Assembly (NCBI GenBank): GCA_945862495.1
Contig: CAMAYM010000104.1
Span: 1-9,042 of the forward strand
Direction: 5' to 3'
Origin: Bordetella parapertussis
Lineage (GTDB): Bacteria > Pseudomonadota > Gammaproteobacteria > Burkholderiales > Burkholderiaceae_B
DNA length: 9,042 bases
The translations under genes were made by a program, and so were the position numbers. Positions within the stretch are counted from its first letter, which is position 1; each line of letters begins with the position of its first letter. Below are positions 1 to 5,109 of this stretch, in pieces. The notes beneath the pieces are model-generated. The model was not told the DNA's origin, made no database searches, and was given only the letters and a program-made list of their open reading frames with translations.

Positions 1-96
1 ATGTCCCGCAGGGCATATGGATTTAGGAACTTTGAGAATTACCGGCTGAGGGTCTTGGCCCACTGCGGTTGGAACGGCGTATTCTGCCGTGTTTGA
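1..96 (+). CDS. Transposase, ISL3-like, C-terminal 31 residues (partial, runs off left edge)
   Basis: Frame 1 is open from the first base to TGA at 94-96. The visible peptide contains GFRNFENYRLRVLAHCG, matching the pattern G-F-R-x-F-x-x-Y-R-x-R-(I/V)-L-x-x-C-G that I associate with the extreme C-terminus of ISL3-family DDE transposases. The ATG at base 1 is most likely internal, because a 31-residue protein of this composition makes no sense alone. The catalytic DDE residues would lie upstream, outside the window, so activity cannot be judged. The last five codons and the stop lie inside the duplicated 73-bp segment. The family call rests on remembered pattern similarity only. Confidence 0.6.
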   Translation: MSRRAYGFRNFENYRLRVLAHCGWNGVFCRV

Positions 97-149
97 TGAG
101 TACTACTATTTGATGATTACTGCTCATCCCCCGTTAATGGAGTAGAGCC
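77..149 (+). repeat. 73-bp IS-terminal repeat, copy 1
   Basis: The copy spans the last five transposase codons, the stop codon, the 3' tail and the candidate terminal inverted repeat. It matches copy 2 (150-222) in about 65 of 74 aligned columns, with two single-base gaps. Inside it are two imperfect copies of a 14-base motif (94-107 and 111-124, TGATGANTACTRCT-like) and a short inverted repeat, CCCC-GTTAAT-GGAG, at 129-142. The two copies abut with no spacer. Confidence 0.85.
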
Positions 150-222
150 GCGTATTTTGCCGTGTTTGATGAATACTGCTAATTTTATGAATACTGCCAT
201 CCCCCGTTAATGGGGTAGAGGC
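150..222 (+). repeat. 73-bp IS-terminal repeat, copy 2
   Basis: This diverged copy of 77-149 starts with the same transposase-end codons (GCGTATTTTGCCGTGTTTGA) although no transposase frame leads into it. It therefore looks like the stub of a second related IS or a duplicated IS end. The short inverted repeat is perfect here: CCCC-GTTAAT-GGGG at 202-215. The 14-base sub-motif appears at 167-180 and 185-198. It ends about ten bases from the tRNA-Val CCA. Confidence 0.85.
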
Positions 223-231
223 CCTAATTTT

Positions 232-306
232 TGGTGGGCGGTACAAGTTTCGAACTTGTGACCCCTGCCGTGTGAAGGCAGTGCTCTACCACTGAGCTAA
301 CCGCCC
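232..306 (-). tRNA. tRNA-Val (anticodon CAC), CCA encoded
   Basis: On the minus strand the sequence folds as a complete cloverleaf. The acceptor stem GGGCGGT (306-300) pairs with ACCGCCC (242-236). The D stem is GCTC/GAGC. The anticodon stem CTGCC/GGCAG encloses loop TTCACAC, giving anticodon CAC, which reads the valine codon GUG. The T stem ACAAG/CTTGT encloses TTCGAAA. The discriminator base is A (235) and the CCA is encoded (234-232). It points the same way as dnaQ. In E. coli a tRNA gene (aspV) also sits on this side of dnaQ, so this tRNA is probably the native neighbour, with the IS placed just beyond its 3' end. Confidence 0.97.
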
Positions 307-366
307 AATCGAAAACAAACGCGAACGGTTTGCTTAATTGGAATGTACAAAAACATCAAGAGAGTG

Positions 367-395
367 ATTATACACAGAGTGAATCCTCCGTTTAA
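367..395 (-). promoter_or_regulatory. Likely sigma-70 promoter for tRNA-Val
   Basis: A perfect TATAAT -10 box lies on the minus strand at 372-367. With a 17-base spacer, the -35 position (395-390) reads TTAAAC, only half matching TTGACA. The predicted start near base 360 would leave a leader of roughly 50 nucleotides before the mature 5' end at 306, to be removed by RNase P. The rest of 307-494 is AT-rich and shows no coding signal. Confidence 0.5.
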
Positions 396-461
396 TAAGC
401 GGCATTTCAAAAGATATCTGTAGGCAGAGTAGCCATAATTCTTAAAAATTAGTTTTGAATG

Positions 462-485
462 AAAAAGTCTCGCCCAAGAATTTTT
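462..485 (-). terminator. Possible weak terminator after the coiled-coil gene
   Basis: Ten bases after the stop of the coiled-coil gene, the minus strand can form a hairpin in which an A5/T5 outer stem and a TCTT/GAGA inner stem, separated by one mismatch, close on loop GGGC. The 3' arm ends in five Ts. The helix is AT-rich and weak, so this is a modest prediction. It would separate the gene from the tRNA-Val promoter. Confidence 0.35.
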
Positions 486-494
486 AATAATTGC

Positions 495-974
495 CTAAAC
501 CAAAGGAAACAGTATGGAAATGCACAAGCCAAAGACCCCCACGCACATGGTCGCCAACACGCCCCCGATCCAGAGGACGTATTTATGGGAGTTGGTCAAT
601 ACTGCAATATCAGCGCGCAATTTTGAAAATTCAGTCTTGCAGTAATCCATGTTGGTGTTCATCGTTGATTTTATATCTGCCAATTCCGATGACATTCGAG
701 CTTCAAACTGAGTGACTTTCTGATCAAGGTGATCGACTTTTTCTTCTAGACGATCAGTCTTCATCTCAAGTCGGCCAGTCCTTACGTCCAGACGAACTGT
801 GGCTTCCTCCAACCGATCCGTCTTCTTTTCAAGACGGTCCGTTTTTTCCTCAAGATGATTAATGTGCGTTTTGACTTCATGACTTAAAACTTTAAAGTCT
901 GCTTTCGTTGCGTACTGACTATGTCGTTGCAAAATACCCATAACATTTCCCATTTTAAAAACGCTCAGCTTCAA
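495..974 (-). CDS. Coiled-coil protein with C-terminal membrane anchor, function unknown
   Basis: The 159-residue product has three parts: a short N-terminal segment, a long heptad-repeat coiled coil (about residues 30-125) and one hydrophobic helix (about 131-156) with only LV after the final Pro, so it looks tail-anchored. Seven consecutive heptads (residues 45-93) have the form T-D-R-L-E-x-K, with Leu at position d (48, 55, 62, 69, 76, 83; Phe 90) and Thr at position a in five of them. It has no enzymatic motif. The start is uncertain: TTG at 974 follows GGAGG at an 11-base distance, ATG at 941 (residue 12) has GGGA six bases upstream, and ATG at 953 has no visible ribosome site. Short repetitive coiled-coil/TM proteins of this kind are widespread and mostly uncharacterised; a role as a membrane-tethered oligomer is inference. 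Confidence 0.75.
   Translation of the reverse strand: MKLSVFKMGNVMGILQRHSQYATKADFKVLSHEVKTHINHLEEKTDRLEKKTDRLEEATVRLDVRTGRLEMKTDRLEEKVDHLDQKVTQFEARMSSELADIKSTMNTNMDYCKTEFSKLRADIAVLTNSHKYVLWIGGVLATMCVGVFGLCISILFPLV
696..842 (-). repeat. 21-bp coding repeats (seven heptads)
   Basis: These bases encode seven successive seven-residue units of the coiled-coil protein (residues 45-93). The units agree best at the T-D-R-L-E core and drift toward the C-terminal side, where V replaces T at the first position. This fits growth by in-frame duplication of a 21-bp unit followed by divergence. Confidence 0.75.
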
Positions 975-1072
975 TTTTCCACAACCTCCACTTTGAACTT
1001 AATCAATCGCATACTCAATAGCTTAAGTTAGACTATTACAAACATTTACACGCCAAAAATGCGGAGACAATT

Positions 1073-2221
1073 TTGAACATCACTGCAATCACAGCGATTC
1101 CGCTGTCCTTTCGCCTCGACCAGGGTAAAACCGTCACGATGGGGATTGGCAGCACCACCAAGCGCGATGCGATTATTGTGCGCGTTGAAACCTCAGAGGG
1201 CATCACAGGCTATGGCGAGGCGCATCCGGGGCGCAGTCCTGGTGCGGTCGTGAGCTTGATTCACAACACCCTGGCCCCCATGCTGATTGGCATGAAAGCC
1301 ACTGACTGTGTGGGCGTCTGGAAACGCGTGCACCGGATGCAGCTCTCAAGCCATGGCGTGGGCTCTGGCGCCTCTCTCGGCTTGGCCGGAATCGACATGG
1401 CGCTATGGGATATCCGCGGCAAAGCGGCCAACATGCCTTTGTATGAATTGCTGGGCGGGAGCAAGCGACGCCTGCCGGCTTACGCGGGCGGTATTTCTAT
1501 GGGCTATCAACCAAAGGAATCGCTAGCCGAGGAGGCACAAGAATATGTCGCGCGCGGCTACAAGGCGATCAAGCTGCGTTTGGGTGATACGGCGGCGCGC
1601 GATATCGAACGTGTCTTGCATGTCCGCAAGGTCTTGGGCGATGACATCGATATTCTGACGGATGCGAATACGGCCTATACGATTGCGGATGTACGACGTG
1701 TCTTGCCGGTGTTAGCTGAGATCCAGGCTGGCTGGCTCGAGGAGCCATTTGCATGCAGTGACTTTGCTTCGTATCGTGAGGCCGCCAAGATCACCTCACT
1801 CGTCCCCATCGCCGCCGGTGAAAATCACTATAGTCGCTTTGAGTTTGCCCAACTACTGGAGGCAGGCGACATCAGGGTCTGGCAGCCTGATTTGTCTAAA
1901 TGCGGTGGTATCACTGAAGGGCTTGCGATTGCGGCTATGGCGTCGGCCCATCGGATTCCCATGAATACGCATAGCTCGGCGACGGGTTTAAATCATGCCG
2001 CGACGATTCATTTTGCAGCTGCGATTGAAAACACGCAGTACTTTGAGGCCTGCGTATCTCACTACAACCCGTTGAGGGATATGTTCGGTGTGAGTTTTGA
2101 AATCGGAGCAGACGGCTGTGTCGAACCCCTCGACAAACCAGGCATCGGGATCGATGTGGACGAATCGATCTTTAAAAAATATCCGCTGATCGACGGACCA
2201 GGGTACGTAGTGAAATTTTAA
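1073..2221 (+). CDS. Mandelate racemase/muconate lactonizing enzyme family protein
   Basis: This is a 382-residue enolase-superfamily enzyme of normal length, with an N-terminal capping domain (about 1-125) and a barrel with the expected active-site series. The Mg2+ ligands are Asp197 (DAN), Glu223 (LEEP) and Glu250 (GEN). The acid/base dyad of the mandelate racemase subgroup is Asp273 (QPDLSKCGG) and His300 (NTHS), with Glu325 at the later conserved acid. The KxK position on the second barrel strand reads Lys167-Leu-Arg169. Such enzymes abstract the alpha proton of a carboxylate, giving racemisation/epimerisation or dehydration, usually of an acid sugar or hydroxy/amino acid. The actual substrate cannot be told from the sequence. 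The start is TTG, supported by GGAG at 1063-1066 six bases upstream. It stands alone, with no transporter or regulator beside it. Confidence 0.9.
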   Translation: MNITAITAIPLSFRLDQGKTVTMGIGSTTKRDAIIVRVETSEGITGYGEAHPGRSPGAVVSLIHNTLAPMLIGMKATDCVGVWKRVHRMQLSSHGVGSGASLGLAGIDMALWDIRGKAANMPLYELLGGSKRRLPAYAGGISMGYQPKESLAEEAQEYVARGYKAIKLRLGDTAARDIERVLHVRKVLGDDIDILTDANTAYTIADVRRVLPVLAEIQAGWLEEPFACSDFASYREAAKITSLVPIAAGENHYSRFEFAQLLEAGDIRVWQPDLSKCGGITEGLAIAAMASAHRIPMNTHSSATGLNHAATIHFAAAIENTQYFEACVSHYNPLRDMFGVSFEIGADGCVEPLDKPGIGIDVDESIFKKYPLIDGPGYVVKF

Positions 2222-2242
2222 ACAAGCGCTAAAGGTAAGCGC
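2214..2242 (-). terminator. Likely rho-independent terminator after dnaQ
   Basis: Between the convergent ends of the enolase-family gene and dnaQ, GCGCT (2226-2230) and AGCGC (2238-2242) form a 5-bp GC-rich stem with a 7-base loop. On the minus strand it is followed by TTGTTTAAAATTT, a T-rich tract that fits termination of the methyltransferase-rnhA-dnaQ transcript. On the plus strand there is no T-run after the stem. The T-tract lies across the stop codon of the enolase-family gene. Confidence 0.5.
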
Positions 2243-2256
2243 CTCAAACAAGCACG

Positions 2257-2973
2257 TTAAGCCTTACTCGGCTCAAGCTGTCGCCACAAACAACTGCCCT
2301 TGACTGACTTGTCGAGGGTCTTCAAATATTCCTCGTGCGCGATCAGGTCCTCGGCGCTTGGCAAAATCACCGGTAAGCCAAGCGCATCTTGAAGATGCCC
2401 ACGGGCCTCGGCACTTTCAGTTTCAGGTGCGTCATAGGTATCGATCATCAGGCTGTCCTGACCACGCGTCATGGCGAGCCAGACTTCAGCCAATAAACGC
2501 GAATCGAGTAAGGCGCCGTGCAGAGTACGGTGGGCGTTGGACACACCATAGCGTTCGCACAAGGCATCGAGCGAATTACGCTTGCCGGGATGCAAGGTCT
2601 TGGCGCGAACGAGTGAGTCGGTCACGCCACTGCAAAATGCAGTGACGGGCTCACGCCCCACCTTCGCAAGCTCAGCATTCAAAAACTTCAAGTCAAAGGG
2701 CGCGTTATGAATAATCAACTCGGCGCCTTCGATGAATTTTAAAAATTCGTCAGCCTGATCTTTAAAGCGAGGCTTGTCGGACAGAAAGTCTGTCGTCAAG
2801 CCGTGTACACCTAGCGCACCCGGATCACTCTCGCGATCTGGATTGAGATAGGTATGGAAGTGATTGTCGGTGACACCCCGATTGAGCACCTCGACAGCAC
2901 CGATCTCAACGATACGATGTCCGTGAGCGGGATCGAGTCCGGTCGTTTCAGTATCAAGAATGATCCAACGCAT
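2257..2973 (-). CDS. dnaQ: DNA polymerase III epsilon subunit, 3'-5' proofreading exonuclease
   Basis: The protein (238 residues; E. coli epsilon has 243) removes misincorporated nucleotides within the Pol III core. All DEDDh exonuclease motifs are present: Asp7 and Glu9 in DTETTGLDP (Exo I), Asp94 in HNAPFDLKFL (Exo II), and His152 with Asp157 in HGALLDSRLLAEV (Exo III). The tail after about residue 180 carries a HEEYLKTLDK...G-CLW segment typical of the region that binds the polymerase alpha subunit. The start is ATG; the ribosome site is weak. It lies 27 bases after rnhA in the same direction, whereas in E. coli dnaQ and rnhA are divergent. It is therefore probably the last gene of a three-gene operon. 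Confidence 0.97.
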   Translation of the reverse strand: MRWIILDTETTGLDPAHGHRIVEIGAVEVLNRGVTDNHFHTYLNPDRESDPGALGVHGLTTDFLSDKPRFKDQADEFLKFIEGAELIIHNAPFDLKFLNAELAKVGREPVTAFCSGVTDSLVRAKTLHPGKRNSLDALCERYGVSNAHRTLHGALLDSRLLAEVWLAMTRGQDSLMIDTYDAPETESAEARGHLQDALGLPVILPSAEDLIAHEEYLKTLDKSVKGSCLWRQLEPSKA

Positions 2974-3000
2974 GGGTGCAGTCGCCGTAAAAGTGTGAAT

Positions 3001-3462
3001 TTAGCTTCTTATTTTAGCGCGGGCTTCTTCGACGCCACGATTCGCTAACAGGTCGGCGCGTTCGTTTCCCGGATCGCCGGCATGGCCTTTGACCCACTGC
3101 CAGCGGATCTCGTGTTTGGCGACTTCTTCAGACATCAGTTGCCAGAGATCGGCATTTTTAACGGGTTTTTTGTCCGCGGTTTTCCAGCCGCGCTGTTTCC
3201 AGCCGTGGATCCACTCGGTCATGCCTTTCATCACGTACTGAGAGTCAACATGGAGCGTGACGGCGCAAGGCCGTTTAAGCGCGCGCAATGCCTCGATCAC
3301 CGCCATCATTTCCATCCGGTTGTTGGTAGTCAGGGGCTCGCCGCCATGGAGGGTTTTCTCAACCTGTCCAAACTTGAGTAATGCGCCCCAGCCGCCTAAG
3401 CCAGGATTGCCTTTGCAGGCGCCATCCGTCCAAATCTCTACATTTTCTTCAGTTTGCATCAT
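3001..3462 (-). CDS. rnhA: Ribonuclease HI
   Basis: This enzyme cleaves the RNA strand of RNA/DNA hybrids in the cytoplasm (R-loops, primers). The 153-residue product aligns with E. coli RNase HI at a constant offset of three residues. The carboxylates are Asp13 (WTDGACKGNPG), Glu51 (NNRMEMMAVIEAL), Asp73 (HVDSQYV) and Asp137 (NERADLLAN), with catalytic His127 in VKGHAGDPGNE. The basic handle region (WKQRGWKTADKKPVKN, about 88-103) is also present. There are two adjacent ATG codons (3462 and 3459); the choice between them is open, and the ribosome site is poor. It overlaps the 3' end of the methyltransferase gene by 14 bases, which suggests translational coupling. Confidence 0.97.
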   Translation of the reverse strand: MMQTEENVEIWTDGACKGNPGLGGWGALLKFGQVEKTLHGGEPLTTNNRMEMMAVIEALRALKRPCAVTLHVDSQYVMKGMTEWIHGWKQRGWKTADKKPVKNADLWQLMSEEVAKHEIRWQWVKGHAGDPGNERADLLANRGVEEARAKIRS

Positions 3463-4252
3463 TTACGCTGCTATTTATTTTTTGTGGGGTTGAGTTTTGT
3501 TGCATGGCGACGCTAGCGGCACGACGGGCAGATCGTTTGACGGACTTTGTTTTCCAGTTGGGCTTAAGCAGGGTCATGCCATGCACGCGTTTGACGGCTG
3601 ACACGACGTAAACCGCACCACAGGACGGCCACCAACGATCGCCAGCTGACTCAAAGAATGCCATACGTTCTAACCACTTTTTAGTGCGAGATGGCGGAAC
3701 ATAGCAACCGAAGTGACCAAGTTCGATCTCAAATGACAGCAGTTTCAACCAATCCTTGAGCCGCGACAGGGGGACTTGCTGGCCAATCTCTGAAGGTAAC
3801 CAGGGTTTGAGGAGTGGCGTGCTCTGACGCAATCCCCATAAACTCCAAGGATTGAAGCCCGCAATCACCACGCGCCCCTCCGGAACCAGGATGCGATCGA
3901 CCTCTCTGAGGACTTGGTGCGGATTGGCTGCTGTCTCTAACGTGTGCGGTAAAACCACTAAGTCCATGCTTTCGCTGTCAAAAGGCAGAAACTCCGGCTC
4001 GGCTTGGACCATACCTGCCCAGTCATTCGCAGGCGCAGAAACCGGTAAATCCGGCCCGACGAAAGCTTTAAAGGGCATTCTGTTGGCGCGCAGCAGATCC
4101 AGCTCCGGCAAACCCACCTGAAGTGCCCGGTAACCGAAGACGTTATCGACCATGGCATCAAAGCGCGCATGCTCCCAATTTCGGGCATATTGACCCGGAT
4201 CGGTGTTTAACCACGCACTCAGACTTACAATGGTGGATTGTTGTGTTGACAC
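3449..4252 (-). CDS. SAM-dependent methyltransferase, YafS-like
   Basis: This is a class I, methyltransferase-11-type domain. The clearest parts are LPFDSESMDLVVLPHTLE (residues 89-106, motif II/post-II region) and EVDRILVPEGRVVIAGFNPW (118-136, the strand 5 region). The usual glycine-rich SAM loop is degenerate: where a GxGxG is expected, the sequence reads YRALQVGLPELDLL. The C-terminal 30 or so residues are basic and Ser/Asn-rich. I choose the GTG at 4252 (267 residues) because AGGA lies five bases upstream. The frame extends to a TTG at 4288, but that start has no support and would overlap gloB. Position between gloB and rnhA matches E. coli yafS. The substrate is unknown. Confidence 0.85.
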   Translation of the reverse strand: MSTQQSTIVSLSAWLNTDPGQYARNWEHARFDAMVDNVFGYRALQVGLPELDLLRANRMPFKAFVGPDLPVSAPANDWAGMVQAEPEFLPFDSESMDLVVLPHTLETAANPHQVLREVDRILVPEGRVVIAGFNPWSLWGLRQSTPLLKPWLPSEIGQQVPLSRLKDWLKLLSFEIELGHFGCYVPPSRTKKWLERMAFFESAGDRWWPSCGAVYVVSAVKRVHGMTLLKPNWKTKSVKRSARRAASVAMQQNSTPQKINSSVNDAN

Positions 4253-4273
4253 GCTGTTCCTGAAAAATATAAA
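4246..4273 (+). promoter_or_regulatory. Near-consensus sigma-70 promoter between two divergent start codons
   Basis: TTGACA (4246-4251, exact -35 consensus) and TATAAA (4268-4273, five of six -10 bases) are separated by 16 bases. The -35 box overlaps the GTG start of the methyltransferase gene and the last base of the -10 box is the A of the gloB ATG. The predicted transcript start, about 4280, lies inside gloB, which conflicts with use of that ATG (see findings). Confidence 0.5.
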
Positions 4274-5109
4274 TGTCTGCTGATTCAAACTTACCTAGTT
4301 CCGCTCGCGACAGCAATACGCTTGCCCAAACGACTGGGATTATTCCCCTCAACGCATTTAGCGATAACTATATCTGGCTCATCACCAACGGCACGCATGC
4401 CATGGTGGTCGATCCCGGTCAGGCCGCGCCCGTTGAGCATGCACTCGCTGAGCGCAACCTATCGCTTGTCGCCATTTTACTCACCCATCACCATCAAGAC
4501 CATGTCGGCGGTGTTACCGAGCTCGTGGCCCAAACGGGCGTCAAGGTATACGGCCCCGCGGGAGAGGTCTTGCCGATCTGTGATGTAGCCTTGGTTGAAG
4601 GCGACAAAATCACCAATCAGGACCTACAGCTGTCCCTCTCCGTTCTCGATGTCCCTGGCCATACTGCGGGTCACATCGCGTTAGCGGGGGAAATCGCAGG
4701 TCAACCCGTCTTGTTCTGTGGAGACACGCTATTTGCTGCGGGTTGTGGCCGTTTATTTGAGGGCACTCCGGCGCAGATGGACGAGTCACTGGCCAAACTC
4801 GCCGCCCTTCCCGCTGCAACCGCGGTGTATTGCGCCCACGAGTACACCCTTTCTAATATGCGTTGGGCGCGCATCGTCGAGCCTGACAATCAGACCCTCC
4901 AAAGCTGGCAAGTACGCGCCGAACAGCAGCGCGCCGAGGGTCAGCCGACGTTGCCTAGCTCAATCGGGCAAGAGTTATCCTGCAATCCGTTTTTACGCGC
5001 TCGACAGCCTGCCGTGGCCAAAGCCGCGGCGCAATGGGCTGAGCACACCCTCAACACGCCGGTCGAGGTCTTTGCCGCGCTGAGAGAGTGGAAAAACAAT
5101 TTTCGTTGA
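4273..5109 (+). CDS. gloB: Hydroxyacylglutathione hydrolase (glyoxalase II)
   Basis: This enzyme hydrolyses S-lactoylglutathione to D-lactate and glutathione, the second step of methylglyoxal detoxification. It is a metallo-beta-lactamase fold with every binuclear metal ligand visible: His72, His74, Asp76 and His77 in THHHQDHVGG, His130 in VPGHTAGH, Asp151 in FCGDTLF, and His189 in YCAHEYTLSN. The C-terminal NPFLR (238-242) and REWKNNF match the glutathione-binding helical domain. It has 278 residues, about 20 more than the E. coli enzyme. The extra residues are a low-complexity N-terminal stretch before PLNAFSDNYIW. ATG 4273 is the only canonical start before the conserved fold begins, yet it has no Shine-Dalgarno sequence. 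Confidence 0.95.
   Translation: MSADSNLPSSARDSNTLAQTTGIIPLNAFSDNYIWLITNGTHAMVVDPGQAAPVEHALAERNLSLVAILLTHHHQDHVGGVTELVAQTGVKVYGPAGEVLPICDVALVEGDKITNQDLQLSLSVLDVPGHTAGHIALAGEIAGQPVLFCGDTLFAAGCGRLFEGTPAQMDESLAKLAALPAATAVYCAHEYTLSNMRWARIVEPDNQTLQSWQVRAEQQRAEGQPTLPSSIGQELSCNPFLRARQPAVAKAAAQWAEHTLNTPVEVFAALREWKNNFR

Larger units (their letters stand above)
1..222 (+). mobile_element. Right end of an ISL3-type insertion sequence (left part outside window)
   Basis: The stretch holds the 3' end of a transposase frame followed by a short non-coding tail that ends in a candidate terminal inverted repeat. Read on the minus strand, the tail at 149 begins GGCTCTACTCCATTAACGGG. A GGCTCT-type start is, from memory, common at ISL3-family ends. 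A second, diverged copy of the same tail follows at once (150-222), so the true IS boundary is either 149 or about 222. The other end and any target duplication cannot be seen. The IS family is inferred from the transposase C-terminus; the presence of a terminal element is supported by the coding end, the tail and the repeat together. Confidence 0.6.

Noticed and set aside
77..222. Tandem repeat as a possible CRISPR array
   Set aside because: There are only two units, they abut without spacers, they include the end of a transposase reading frame, and they differ from each other throughout.
81..282. Nine bases (CTGCCGTGT) shared between the IS repeat and the tRNA-Val anticodon arm, as a possible att site
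   Set aside because: The match is too short, is not at the tRNA 3' end and is not flanked by further identity, so chance is enough.
491..715. Plus-strand open frame opposite the coiled-coil gene
   Set aside because: Its composition is Pro/Arg/Ser-rich with no domain, and it is antisense to a repeat-coding gene that explains the open frame.
975..1072. Divergent promoters between the coiled-coil and enolase-family genes
   Set aside because: TTGAAC at 993-998 resembles a -35 box, but no -10 box of acceptable quality and spacing follows, and the opposite strand shows only weak candidates.
4253..4288. TTG start at 4288 for the methyltransferase
   Set aside because: There is no Shine-Dalgarno sequence, it overlaps gloB, and the in-frame GTG at 4252 has AGGA at good spacing.
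5088..5108. GTG start for mltD inside gloB
   Set aside because: The purine-rich bases lie too close to the GTG to act as a ribosome site, and it adds seven polar residues ahead of an otherwise normal lipoprotein signal. ATG 5109 or 5115 fits better, though this is not proven.
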